Shown here: positions 1 through 7,226 of the stretch, in pieces
How positions within the stretch are numbered: position 1 is the first letter of the stretch
Layout of the letters: each line of letters opens with the position of its first letter
Assembly (NCBI GenBank): GCA_964483635.1
Contig: CAZABS010000012.1
Span: 1 to 24,358 of the forward strand
Length of the DNA stretch: 24,358 nt
Origin: CAZABS01 sp964483635
Lineage (GTDB): Bacteria > Patescibacteriota > Minisyncoccia > Moranbacterales > UBA1568
Direction: 5' to 3'
Program-made: the position numbers and the translations under genes
Notes under the pieces: model-generated
What the model was told of the DNA's origin: nothing
The model's database searches: none
Seen by the model: the letters and a program-made list of their open reading frames with translations, nothing else

Positions 1-13
1 GCAGAGGTGGCAC

Positions 14-42
14 TTGACTTTTACGCTTATTTCTGCTACATT
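14..42 (+). promoter_or_regulatory. Promoter upstream of the RRM gene
   Basis: TTGACT (14-19), a 17-base spacer and TACATT (37-42), with TG one base before the -10 (34-35), i.e. an extended -10. This is one of the better sigma70-type matches in the window. Transcription would start near 49, giving a leader of about 138 bases before the start codon at 187. Such a long leader is unusual next to other genes here, whose promoters lie close to or almost on the start codon. Confidence 0.6.
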
Positions 43-112
43 GTGGGTGTAACTGTAAGGTTTCTTGATCTTCGATTTCGGCGTGTACGGTGGTTTTCCT
101 TCCTTTTTGGTT

Positions 113-180
113 GGACAAACTGGTTACGTGAAAGAAAGCCAAGAGGTCGTCTTACATGTTTTGTGTAATCCAGTTTGTTC
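113..180 (+). promoter_or_regulatory. Long stem-loop in the RRM gene leader
   Basis: Bases 113-127 pair with 165-180: nine uninterrupted pairs (ACAAACTGG at 115-123 with CCAGTTTGT at 170-178), extended outward by a G-T and a G-C pair and inward by TTAC/GTAA across one bulged base. The stem ends six bases before the ATG at 187, and its loop (128-164) contains the only purine-rich SD-like stretch nearby (AAGAGG, 141-146). The pairing is seen directly. A role in translation or temperature control is inference, by analogy with the long structured leaders of other small cold-induced RNA-binding proteins. Confidence 0.5.
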
Positions 181-186
181 TGCACT

Positions 187-453
187 ATGGCAACACGTTT
201 GTATGTCGGTGGGATTCCCTACCGCACCACGGAAGAGGCTATGTCAGCCGCTTTTGCTCAGGCGGGCGAAGTGACCTCAGTCAAGATCATCATTGATCGT
301 ATGACTGGTCGCTCACGTGGGTTCGGTTTTGTCGAAATGGCAACCGCTGAGGGAGCCGCCAAGGCGATCGAACTTTGGAACGGAAAAGAATTTGAAGGCC
401 GGACACTGACGGTCAACGAAGCTCGTCCGCTCGAAGAGCGACCAAAAGCCTAA
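187..453 (+). CDS. RRM-domain RNA-binding protein, 88 aa
   Basis: A single RNA-recognition motif filling the whole protein. RNP2 is LYVGGI near residues 5-10 and RNP1 is RGFGFVEM near 44-51, with the aromatic residues that stack on RNA bases. This is the small glycine-poor RRM type common in bacteria (cyanobacterial Rbp-like, often cold- or stress-induced), which binds single-stranded RNA in the cytoplasm. I chose the ATG at 187 because translation from it begins directly with the first strand of the RRM; the upstream TTG at 175 adds only four non-conserved residues. No Shine-Dalgarno is visible. It is monocistronic, with its own promoter (14-42), a structured leader and a terminator (476-505). 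The RNA target cannot be read from sequence. Confidence 0.93.
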   Translation: MATRLYVGGIPYRTTEEAMSAAFAQAGEVTSVKIIIDRMTGRSRGFGFVEMATAEGAAKAIELWNGKEFEGRTLTVNEARPLEERPKA

Positions 454-475
454 GGCATTCTGCCTGAAACAGAGG

Positions 476-505
476 CCACTCCTGCTTTTGCAGGGGTGGT
501 TTTTG
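476..505 (+). terminator. Rho-independent terminator after the RRM gene
   Basis: A ten-base stem CCACTCCTGC (476-485) / GCAGGGGTGG (490-499) with one G-T pair, a TTTT loop and a T-rich tail (500-509, broken by one G). It lies 22 bases after the stop codon. Confidence 0.88.
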
Positions 506-510
506 TTTTC

Positions 511-551
511 TTGACAACGAGAGCGTTTCTCTTTAGGAAAGAGAGTATACT
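511..551 (+). promoter_or_regulatory. Possible promoter and inverted repeat upstream of the 217-aa gene
   Basis: TTGACA at 511-516 is a perfect -35. With a 17-base spacer the -10 would be the poor TAGGAA (534-539); the better -10, TATACT (546-551), is 29 bases away, too far for one promoter. A seven-base inverted repeat, TCTCTTT (528-534) / AAAGAGA (538-544), sits across the first -10 and just before the second. It could be an operator or a short hairpin. Which -10 is used cannot be decided by eye. Confidence 0.35.
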
Positions 552-579
552 GAAGACATATTCTTAACGAGAGAAGCGT

Positions 580-1233
580 ATGGGAAAAATCCTTGGGGGA
601 GTTATTGTCGCGGTAATCCTGGTTGGCGGATGGTGGTGGTGGAGCCAAACGAAGACAGCCGAGGCGCCGGGTACTGCCCTTGTTCCATCTCCGGTGACTT
701 CAGAAATGAATGAGAGTATTCCGCTCCAAGCGGATGGACTTGTTTCATCTATAAAGGACGCGATGGGTTTTGGAAAGAAAATGCAGTGTACATTTTCTAC
801 AAAAACCGAAAAAGGCGACGCATTTCAATCAACACTTTTCGTGAATGGGACAGTGTTTAAATCCGTTACGGAAATGGGAGATATGACGGCGTATGGACTT
901 TTTGATGGGACTGATCAATATACGTGGACGACGGAGTCAAAAGAGGGATATAAAATGTCAAAAGCTTGTATGGAGGAATTTCGCAAACTCACTCCTTCTC
1001 AAGAGTCGGAACCGGTCTCAAAGCCAAAAATTGAAGATTTTGATAAGCAGTTTGATATGGCTCAGAATGTGAATTGTATTCCTGCGCTGAGCGCAGACTT
1101 TGATGTCCCGAAAGATATCACGTTTACTGACCAGTGTGCCATGATGAAACAAACAGTTGAAATGATGAATCAAATGAAAGGCCAACTGCCAGCAGGGATG
1201 CAAATTCCTGGTATGCCAAGTGGAAATGAGTAG
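580..1233 (+). CDS. Membrane-anchored four-cysteine protein of unknown function, 217 aa
   Basis: I do not recognise the family. An N-terminal hydrophobic segment (about residues 4-20, running into four tryptophans) is an uncleaved anchor or signal sequence, so the rest should lie outside the cytoplasmic membrane. Residues 55-190 look like a compact beta-rich domain with four cysteines (about 70, 130, 166 and 186), an even number that would suit two disulfides. The tail (about 188-212) is rich in methionine and includes the MQIPGMPSGNE end. The ATG at 580 follows GAGAGAAG, a weak purine-rich site. The next gene is an HxlR-type regulator 103 bases downstream, and a cysteine-bearing membrane protein lies convergent beyond that. 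A periplasmic or surface redox or metal role is possible but not shown. Confidence 0.75.
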   Translation: MGKILGGVIVAVILVGGWWWWSQTKTAEAPGTALVPSPVTSEMNESIPLQADGLVSSIKDAMGFGKKMQCTFSTKTEKGDAFQSTLFVNGTVFKSVTEMGDMTAYGLFDGTDQYTWTTESKEGYKMSKACMEEFRKLTPSQESEPVSKPKIEDFDKQFDMAQNVNCIPALSADFDVPKDITFTDQCAMMKQTVEMMNQMKGQLPAGMQIPGMPSGNE

Positions 1234-1336
1234 TAGACTTGGGCGCTCCGAAAAAGTGAGCGTTTCGCAAATAAAAAAAGGATCTTGCGGGTAGGTACTT
1301 TTTGGTGCTAGAGTTCCTAACAAGATACCTCTTTTT

Positions 1337-1696
1337 ATGCACAAAAAAACAACTCCACAGTGTCTTTCGGCGAACCCTGTTTTTATCACGTTGCGGGTTA
1401 TTGGAGGAAAGTGGAAGCCACTTATTCTTTGGCATCTCTGCGATAAGCCGGTGCGGTTTAGTGCTCTCAAAAGAGCTATCGGCGGGATTACCCAAAAAAT
1501 GCTGACCGAACAGCTTCGGGCAATGGAACACGATCAGCTTATTCGCCGAACGGTGTATCCGGTCGTACCGCCAAAAGTGGAATATGCAATTACTCCGTAC
1601 GGAAAAACTCTTCGACCAGTACTCCGCTCGATGGCACTGTGGGGAGCAACACACCAGAAAAAACAAGCAAAATTTGCAAAGCAAACTACAACTTGA
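1337..1696 (+). CDS. HxlR-family winged-helix transcriptional regulator, 119 aa
   Basis: The protein matches the HxlR pattern along its length: a cysteine near the N terminus (residue 9), the IGGKWKPLILWHL helix (about 22-34), the ITQKMLTEQLR recognition helix (about 50-60), and the wing with TVYPVVPPKVEYAIT (about 72-86). HxlR proteins bind DNA as dimers. Several (HypR, YodB and QorR types) sense electrophiles, disulfide stress or formaldehyde through that N-terminal cysteine, and usually control a neighbouring gene. The ATG at 1337 has no Shine-Dalgarno. Upstream, the five-base pair AGGTA (1293-1297) / TACCT (1327-1331) could be part of an operator, but it is too short to claim. The gene converges on the SurA-like gene with nine bases between them. 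Confidence 0.9.
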   Translation: MHKKTTPQCLSANPVFITLRVIGGKWKPLILWHLCDKPVRFSALKRAIGGITQKMLTEQLRAMEHDQLIRRTVYPVVPPKVEYAITPYGKTLRPVLRSMALWGATHQKKQAKFAKQTTT

Positions 1697-1705
1697 GAAG
1701 CCGGA

Positions 1706-2461
1706 CTATTTTTCAGTATCGGTTCCAGCTGGGGTATTGAGTGAGAGGCTGTAGGGTGCGAGATATGTGATGGTGGCCTTGGCTTTAGCAGTCTCAATCC
1801 AAAGCGAGGCTTCTTGACCGAGTTTTTGCGACTTGAGTTGATCCTGAATTGCCTTTCGAAAATCTTCCTCGGTCATGCTCTCCGCCGTTGGGATTTTGTT
1901 ATCACTGATATACTTGGTCACCTCCTCATCCGACACGGCTATTTTCTCACCCAGGAGTGCCTCGAGTTCTTTTTGAGAGGTTATTTGATCCTGGAGACTT
2001 TGCATGGTAACACCTTGTTCCTGCATGACCTCCTCAAGCGTCGTTTTTCCCTGTTTTTCAACTCGTTCCCGAATGGTGGTTATTTCTTGGTCGAGATCTT
2101 CTCCGGTTATTTTGATTCCTTGAGCAGTAGCGGCATCATGAATAACTTTATTGGTGACCAAGGCATCGAGTGCGTCGCGGCCAGATTGTTTTTCGAGTTC
2201 ACGAATCACTTCCCAACGAGTGATCGCCTCGCCATTTACGGTTGCGGCGATGAAGGTTCCTTTGTAGCGGTTGGCTCCTGCTACCACAAGGAGAATAACG
2301 AGGACGATGAGAGCGATCTTATGATCACGCTTCAGGGAGCACCATCGTCGTGATTTTGCACAGCATGTACCAGAACACTCGGTGTCTATTTTATTCTCGG
2401 TTGAGGGCTGGGTTGATGTGTCGGATGTTTGAGTATCAGCCACTTTGGGTGTTTCTTCCAT
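1706..2461 (-). CDS. Membrane-anchored SurA-N-like chaperone without a parvulin domain, 251 aa
   Basis: A polar N-terminal segment of about 46 residues holds four cysteines (29, 33, 34, 41, in the run CSGTCCAKSRRWC). One membrane helix follows (about 48-65), then an exported domain. That domain starts with ATVNGEAITRWEVIRELEKQ (73-92), the opening typical of SurA/PrsA/PpiD N-terminal chaperone domains, and continues with the characteristic helices (VTNKVIHDAATAQGIKIT, VSDEEVTKYI). In SurA and PrsA a parvulin (PpiC) domain would come after VSDEEVTKYI; here only about 30 residues separate it from the closing helix (KAIQDQLKSQKLGQEASLWI). It is therefore probably a chaperone with no isomerase activity, for proteins leaving the Sec channel. 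No Shine-Dalgarno precedes the ATG. Confidence 0.82.
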   Translation of the reverse strand: MEETPKVADTQTSDTSTQPSTENKIDTECSGTCCAKSRRWCSLKRDHKIALIVLVILLVVAGANRYKGTFIAATVNGEAITRWEVIRELEKQSGRDALDALVTNKVIHDAATAQGIKITGEDLDQEITTIRERVEKQGKTTLEEVMQEQGVTMQSLQDQITSQKELEALLGEKIAVSDEEVTKYISDNKIPTAESMTEEDFRKAIQDQLKSQKLGQEASLWIETAKAKATITYLAPYSLSLNTPAGTDTEK

Positions 2462-2602
2462 AAAAATAAAGTTACGGATTAGTTACTTGTTAGTATCAAA
2501 CGTTTCCTAAAACCATGGTTCCCTCTCGGGGCTTCAGGTGAACCCCGGTGGTGTTTCTTGACGAATTTTCTACACTCCGCGATGAATGCTGTAAATTGTC
2601 AA

Positions 2603-2693
2603 TGGCGGAGAGGGCGGGATTCGAACCCGCGAGGGTTTTTACACCCTGCCACGTTAGCAGTGTGGTGCCTTGAGCCAGCTCGGCCACCTCTCC
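2603..2693 (-). tRNA. tRNA-Ser(GCU)
   Basis: On the minus strand the acceptor arms GGAGAGG (2693-2687) and CCTCTCC pair perfectly, followed by discriminator G and an encoded CCA (2605-2603). The anticodon loop CTGCTAA (2660-2654) gives anticodon GCT (2658-2656), which reads AGC/AGU serine codons. A long variable arm is built from CAGGGTGT and the following ACCCTC, as expected for tRNA-Ser, and the T arm holds GGTTCGAATCC. It lies between comF and the SurA-like gene in the same direction. Confidence 0.97.
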
Positions 2694-2709
2694 AGCTTGC
2701 ATACGCCTC

Positions 2710-2738
2710 ACTTTAGCATGACCAATATTCTCAATCAA
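2710..2738 (-). promoter_or_regulatory. Promoter of tRNA-Ser
   Basis: On the minus strand: TTGATT (2738-2733), a 17-base spacer, then TAAAGT (2715-2710) with TG one base before it (2718-2717). The predicted start near 2703 is 10 bases before the mature 5' end. It lies just past the comF stop, so the tRNA need not rely on read-through from clpC-comF. Confidence 0.5.
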
Positions 2739-2746
2739 GCCATCTC

Positions 2747-3478
2747 TTAGCGAGCTACGACTATGCCCCAGACGATTTTTACGCCGGCCGCTTTGAGAAC
2801 TTTGGCACATTCTTCGAGAGTGGTGCCGGTTGTGGCTACGTCGTCAATGAGCCAAATTTCTTTGTTTCGGAGTTTGGGAATGGCCTGCGGAACAACTTGA
2901 AATGCTCCAGCAAGATTTTCGAGGCGCTCTTGGCGTGAGGAGGTTTGCATTTGTGGCTTTGTGAAACGTACTCGGATGAGTATATCTTTTTGGTAAAGAT
3001 TCAGATTGAGCCCGGGCGTGAGGTGTTGTTCAAAGGCTTGGGCGATGAGTTCAGCCTGATTAAATCCACGATATCGCAAACGCTTTGGATGAAGAGGAAC
3101 AGGAAGGATTAAGTCGGGAAGTGGAAGTGAGTGATGATGAAGAGATCGGATGAGGAGCTTCGCAAGTGGTTCGGCAAGCGCTTCTATGAAACGATATTTT
3201 AAGGTATGAATCAAATGCTCAACCAGGCGATTTTTGTAGGGAGTGGCGACGAGTATACCATTGAGAGCTGTTTTTTTTCGACAGAGTTTACAGACACTCC
3301 CACCTCGAGCGTAGGGTGACCGACAGACGGGACATTCTTGAATTTCTTGTTCTGAGAGGACTGTTGAGCATGTTTCACAGAAAAAAAATCCTTCTTGTTG
3401 GCAGCCAAGACAACGTATCGGAAAGAGAGCATCTTTGCATTGTGAATACCAACGAAGAAGAAAACGCTTCATAGACAA
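2747..3478 (-). CDS. comF: ComF-family phosphoribosyltransferase-like protein, 243 aa
   Basis: Residues 1-66 carry four CxxC pairs (Cys 23/26, 34/37, 49/52, 63/66), the double zinc-ribbon head of the ComFC family. Residues 75-243 are a type I phosphoribosyltransferase fold with the PRPP-binding loop WLIDDVATTGTT (209-220). LILPVPLHPKRLRYRGFNQA (123-142) is the conserved family segment. In Bacillus and Helicobacter, ComF proteins are needed for natural transformation after DNA reaches the cytoplasm, probably by handling single-stranded DNA. Here it follows clpC by 19 bases in the same direction and is probably co-transcribed. A second ATG two codons in is an equally good start. The type IV pilus cluster next door fits a DNA-uptake role, but no comEC or comEA is seen in the window. 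Confidence 0.94.
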   Translation of the reverse strand: MSMKRFLLRWYSQCKDALFPIRCLGCQQEGFFFCETCSTVLSEQEIQECPVCRSPYARGGSVCKLCRKKTALNGILVATPYKNRLVEHLIHTLKYRFIEALAEPLAKLLIRSLHHHSLPLPDLILPVPLHPKRLRYRGFNQAELIAQAFEQHLTPGLNLNLYQKDILIRVRFTKPQMQTSSRQERLENLAGAFQVVPQAIPKLRNKEIWLIDDVATTGTTLEECAKVLKAAGVKIVWGIVVAR

Positions 3479-3497
3479 GTTGTAACTATGAGCAGAA

Positions 3498-5975
3498 TTA
3501 TCGGCAAGTCACTTTCCCTTGAAGAGTGCTAATAGTTAATGTTTTTTGTTTCGGGTGTGAGAGGAGATAGGTGGCAATTTTTTGTTCTACAAGTGACTGG
3601 ATATTTTTCCGAATCAATCGGGCACCCTGATCAGGTGCAAAGCTTTTCTCAGCAATATAGTGAATCAACGAGGCTGATATCCTGAGCGCAATACCTTCTT
3701 TCGCGAGGCGCTTTCCAAGAATCAGAAGTTCGAGGCGGGTAATTTTTTCAAGAGCCGCAGCATTGAGCGGTTGGAACACAAGAACATGATCGAGTCGACT
3801 TATAAGCTCTGGGCGGAGGGTTTTTTTAAGTTCTTCGAGTACTCGCCTGCGCACAGAATCAAATTCGAGGGCAATCCTCTTTGTTGATCTTCCTTGGCCA
3901 AAGCCAATTTTTGCGGTTTCGGTAAAGCTCGATGTCCCAATATTTGAAGTGAGGATAATGAGCGTGTTTTTAAATGATACGCGTCGTCCTTCGGCATCAG
4001 AAAGGATCCCTTCGTCGAGGATTTGAAGGAGGAGATTGCTGACATCTGGGTGAGCTTTTTCGATTTCATCAAACAAGATAACACTATAGGGTCGTCGCCG
4101 AACCTGTTCGGTGAGTTTTCCGCCTTCACCATACCCAACATATCCAGCTGGCGCACCGAGGATTTGTGCGATTGAATGACGTTCCATGAATTCACTCATG
4201 TCGAGCCGTATGAGGGCTCGTTCATCACCAAAGAATTCGCGTGCGAGAACTTTAGCGAGATGAGTTTTTCCTACTCCGGTCGGCCCAAGAAAGAGAAAAG
4301 AGCCAAGTGGTCGGTTGGGGTCATTGATACCAGAAACTGATCGCGTGAGCGTTGAAAGGATGTCTTGCATTACTTCACTCTGGCCGATGACTTGATCTTG
4401 AGAGGCGAGTCTGATTCGTGCGAGGCGAGCCCGAGGAGTTTCGCTCGCAAGGGTGGAGAGGGGAATTCCAGTCATTTGAGCTACGACTCGCAAAACGTCC
4501 GCACGCGTCACGACGGATTTTTTTGCAGAACGGAGGTTTTTATCTGGGGTGAGGAGACGTGAAAGTTGTTTTTCGATTTGATCGATAGTCTCTTTGAGCT
4601 TGGTTGCAGCATCATATTGCTCATCAGCGATGAGATGTTCCTTTTGTTGGAGGAGTTGTTCCTTTTCTTGTTCAAGTTTGATGAGGGAGTTGAAAGCGGT
4701 AACACTCGAATCTCGGCGACGAACGAGTGACGCTGCTTCGTCAAGCAGGTCGAGTGCTTTGTCAGGAAGAAAACGTTCTGTGAGGTAGCGTACGGAAAAC
4801 TGCACAGACGCCTCTACAGCATCATCGGAAATACTGAGTGAGTGATGTTTCTCGTAGGCGTGTTTTGTATGATAGAGAATTTCCTTGGTTTCTTCGGGGG
4901 TTGGTTCATCGATAGTGAGGAGTTGAAATCGGCGTTCGAGCGCGGCATCTTTCTCAAAATGGCGTTTGTATTCAGAAAAGGTCGTTGCACCAATTACTTG
5001 AATTTCACCTCGAGCGAGAGCTGGCTTGAGAATATTGGCGGCATCAAGTCCTCCATTGGCATTTCCGGTTCCGATGAGTGTATGAATTTCATCAATAAAG
5101 AGGATGATGTTGGGGTGCGTTTTGGCTTCTTGGAGTACCTCCTTGATTCGTGACTCAAATTCACCACGGAAACTGGTGCCCGCGACTAAGAGCGTTAAAT
5201 CGAGCGAGAGGATTTTCTTTCCCGCGAGAACTGGCCCAGCTGTATGAGCATCGATTTTTCGAGCAAGCGCAGCAACGAGAGCAGTCTTGCCTACTCCCGG
5301 TTCACCGAGAAGGAGGGCATTATTTTTTTGTTTTCTTCCAAGGATTTGAATGAGTCGTTCAAGTTCACGTTCTCGCCCAATCAATTGTTCGGAGCGTTTC
5401 TCAGCATCTTGCCCGAGATCAATGCTGTACTGATCAAGAAAGGGGGTTACACTCCCTGTTTTCGATCGATTTCCCTGGGCGAGATCGGTCATATCAAACA
5501 TCCGTGCTAACTGGGGAAACTGCTCAAAATGAAGGTGAGACTCAATCACGGTATTCATTTTCTGCTCATCGATATTGAGATGGTGGAGTATGTTTTCAAG
5601 CTCCTCGTTATTTGATTCTAGGAGAGCCGAAACGAGGTGTTCGGTTCCAACATACGGATATCCAAAGCGACTTGCCAGAAAAAAGGCGCGTTTTAAAATA
5701 TCTTTTCCGGTTGGCGAAAGAGCAAGAGTTCCGGAGGGAGATTTCTTCGGTTGCTTCGATTCTTTTTTTAGGCAGAGCTTCCCCACTTTTTCTTTTTCGA
5801 AACCAATATGATCAAGCAGAATGCTTCCCAGACTGCCATTTTCGAGCGCAAGTGCCAAGAGGAGATGGCGAGGCTCAATTGATTGGCTTTTTGTGTACCT
5901 CGCAATATCACGAGCCTCTTTGAGAACTCGGCGAGCGTGAAAAGAGAGTTTTTCAGTAAATGGAGTATCAAGCAT
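3498..5975 (-). CDS. clpC: ClpC-type AAA+ unfoldase, ATP-binding subunit of the Clp protease, 825 aa
   Basis: Domains in order: two N-terminal Clp_N repeats (about 5-70 and 85-150); first AAA+ module with Walker A GEPGVGKT (224-231) and Walker B ILFIDEI (291-297); a short UVR-like coiled middle (about 432-470) rather than the long ClpB M-domain; second AAA+ module with Walker A GPTGVGKT (564-571) and Walker B VILFDEI (632-638); C-terminal D2-small domain. KIGFGQ (689-694) matches the ClpP-docking tripeptide (I/L-G-F/L) that ClpB lacks, so it should feed substrates to ClpP. Length is normal for ClpC. The start is fixed by the conserved FTEKLSFHARRVLKEA opening. The -10 of its best promoter ends 10 bases before the ATG, so the mRNA would be nearly leaderless. 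Confidence 0.96.
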   Translation of the reverse strand: MLDTPFTEKLSFHARRVLKEARDIARYTKSQSIEPRHLLLALALENGSLGSILLDHIGFEKEKVGKLCLKKESKQPKKSPSGTLALSPTGKDILKRAFFLASRFGYPYVGTEHLVSALLESNNEELENILHHLNIDEQKMNTVIESHLHFEQFPQLARMFDMTDLAQGNRSKTGSVTPFLDQYSIDLGQDAEKRSEQLIGRERELERLIQILGRKQKNNALLLGEPGVGKTALVAALARKIDAHTAGPVLAGKKILSLDLTLLVAGTSFRGEFESRIKEVLQEAKTHPNIILFIDEIHTLIGTGNANGGLDAANILKPALARGEIQVIGATTFSEYKRHFEKDAALERRFQLLTIDEPTPEETKEILYHTKHAYEKHHSLSISDDAVEASVQFSVRYLTERFLPDKALDLLDEAASLVRRRDSSVTAFNSLIKLEQEKEQLLQQKEHLIADEQYDAATKLKETIDQIEKQLSRLLTPDKNLRSAKKSVVTRADVLRVVAQMTGIPLSTLASETPRARLARIRLASQDQVIGQSEVMQDILSTLTRSVSGINDPNRPLGSFLFLGPTGVGKTHLAKVLAREFFGDERALIRLDMSEFMERHSIAQILGAPAGYVGYGEGGKLTEQVRRRPYSVILFDEIEKAHPDVSNLLLQILDEGILSDAEGRRVSFKNTLIILTSNIGTSSFTETAKIGFGQGRSTKRIALEFDSVRRRVLEELKKTLRPELISRLDHVLVFQPLNAAALEKITRLELLILGKRLAKEGIALRISASLIHYIAEKSFAPDQGARLIRKNIQSLVEQKIATYLLSHPKQKTLTISTLQGKVTCR

Positions 5976-5985
5976 AAGGAAGTCT

Positions 5986-6014
5986 ATTCTAAAGGGGCTT
6001 TTCTACAGTGTCAA
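5986..6014 (-). promoter_or_regulatory. clpC promoter P1 (near-leaderless start)
   Basis: On the minus strand TTGACA (6014-6009), exactly 17 bases, then TAGAAT (5991-5986). Transcription should begin near 5979, about four bases before the clpC ATG (5975-5973). No Shine-Dalgarno fits in that space. Confidence 0.7.
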
Positions 6015-6050
6015 ACCAGGAAAAGTATTCTCGCATTCAAAGGCACTCCT

Positions 6051-6081
6051 AGTATAACATCCGAACTCTTTTCGGTGTCTA
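6051..6081 (-). promoter_or_regulatory. Second clpC promoter candidate P2
   Basis: On the minus strand TATACT (6056-6051) preceded by TG and one base (6059-6057), an extended -10. A -35-like TAGACA (6081-6076) is 19 bases away, longer than ideal. It faces away from, and overlaps, the pilM promoter. Confidence 0.45.
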
Positions 6082-6098
6082 TGTATCTGTGATACAAT
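6070..6098 (+). promoter_or_regulatory. pilM promoter
   Basis: TACAAT (6093-6098) preceded by TG and one base (6090-6092) is a good extended -10. The -35 position holds only TTTCGG (6070-6075). The predicted start near 6105 leaves about 21 bases of leader without a clear Shine-Dalgarno. It would drive the pilus operon from pilM. Confidence 0.55.
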
Positions 6099-6125
6099 AA
6101 ACAAGAAAGTACAACACAAAAAATA

Positions 6126-7220
6126 ATGTTTGGGTTTGGAAAGCCAACTTTTCTCGGTATTGATTTTGGTACCTCATCTGTCAAGGTGGTGGTGCTTTCG
6201 GTGAAGGAAAATAAACCTATTTTGGTCAATTACGGAGAGGTAAGTTTGGCTTTACTCGAGCGAGCTGGGCTGTCTTCTCAGGGGAACTACGATGCCACGG
6301 TGACGGTTTATCTTCGAGCACTCTTGGATCGGATGCAAGTGCGTACCAAGGATGCCTATGTGGCGATGCCAGCGTTTATTGGACTCATTACTTTGGTGGA
6401 TTTTCCCCTGATGAGTGAGCGTGAGCTTCAGGAAGCGATTCAGTTTGAGGCACACAAGTATATTCCATCCCCGCTGGATGAAGTGGCTCTGAGCTGGGAA
6501 GTGGTAGGAGAGAATACGAGCGAACCAGATCCAACGACGGGACGAACGAATCAAAAACTTGAAGTGCTTTTGGTGGCTGCGCTCCACAAGGAGGTCGAGC
6601 GATATGAAAGTTATGTGAAGGCGGTTGATTGTGAGATGAAGCTCTTGGAACTCGAGACCTTTTCAATGGTGAGATCAGTCGTAAATGGCGATGCAGGAAC
6701 CTACTTGGTCATTGATATTGGATCGCATTCGACCAATCTTGTTTTGGTAGAAAATGGACTCGTGAAAGTGAGTCGAAATATTGATGTTGGTGGACGGGAC
6801 ATTACCCGCACGCTGACGGAAAGTCTTTCGATTGCAAGTGATCGAGCGGAGATCCTCAAAAAGAGTGGTAAAGATTTTTTGAATTCACCAGAAGGAAAAC
6901 TTATTTTTCCAAGTCTTGAAGCAATTGGGAGCGAGGCTTCGCGTGTCATTCAAAATTATCTGACTCGTCACCAAAATTCAAGAATTGATGGTATAATTCT
7001 CTCTGGGGGAACAGCTGGATTCACTGGGATCTGTACATACTATCAAAATATGCTTGGGGTGCCGGTGTCCGTGGGGAATCCGTGGCGTCAGATAGGATAT
7101 GATCCGAAGATTCAGTCAGCGGTAGATCGGATGGGGCCGTCATTTTCTGTTGCGCTTGGATTAGCTCTCCAGGGAGTCGGCGGTGTGGTGAAACAAAAAA
7201 ACAAAACTCAATTCAAATAA
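6126..7220 (+). CDS. pilM: Type IV pilus platform protein PilM, 364 aa
   Basis: An actin-like ATPase fold: phosphate-1 motif GIDFGTSSVK (11-20), phosphate-2 region VIDIGSHSTNLVLV (195-208) and adenosine motif GGTAGFTG (294-301). MPAFIGLITLVDFPLM and the FEAHKYIP segment (108-114) are typical of PilM. PilM sits on the cytoplasmic face and binds the N-terminal tail of PilN, linking the PilN/PilO platform to the motor ATPases. It is the first gene of the pilus cluster, divergent from clpC, with its own extended -10 promoter. Length is normal. Confidence 0.95.
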   Translation: MFGFGKPTFLGIDFGTSSVKVVVLSVKENKPILVNYGEVSLALLERAGLSSQGNYDATVTVYLRALLDRMQVRTKDAYVAMPAFIGLITLVDFPLMSERELQEAIQFEAHKYIPSPLDEVALSWEVVGENTSEPDPTTGRTNQKLEVLLVAALHKEVERYESYVKAVDCEMKLLELETFSMVRSVVNGDAGTYLVIDIGSHSTNLVLVENGLVKVSRNIDVGGRDITRTLTESLSIASDRAEILKKSGKDFLNSPEGKLIFPSLEAIGSEASRVIQNYLTRHQNSRIDGIILSGGTAGFTGICTYYQNMLGVPVSVGNPWRQIGYDPKIQSAVDRMGPSFSVALGLALQGVGGVVKQKNKTQFK

Positions 7221-7226
7221 TGCAGT

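Noticed and set aside
65..274. 69-codon open frame over the RRM leader and gene start
   Set aside because: No ATG start, no recognisable protein features, and it overlaps the clear RRM gene in another frame.
511..551. TTGACA (511) and TATACT (546) as one strong promoter
   Set aside because: The 29-base spacer is far outside the working range; they were listed only as alternatives.
1244..1264. Hairpin CGCTC/GAGCG after the 217-aa gene, as a terminator
   Set aside because: Only five pairs with a nine-base loop and a tail of three T; too weak to call.
2527..2547. Hairpin CGGGGCTTCA / TGAACCCCG between tRNA-Ser and the SurA-like gene
   Set aside because: The pairing is real but has a bulge and almost no loop, with no T-run on either strand; no function can be assigned.
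6041..6060. GGCACTC near the clpC promoters, resembling half of a CIRCE (HrcA) operator
   Set aside because: The second half-site (GAGTGC after nine bases) is absent, so it is not a CIRCE element.
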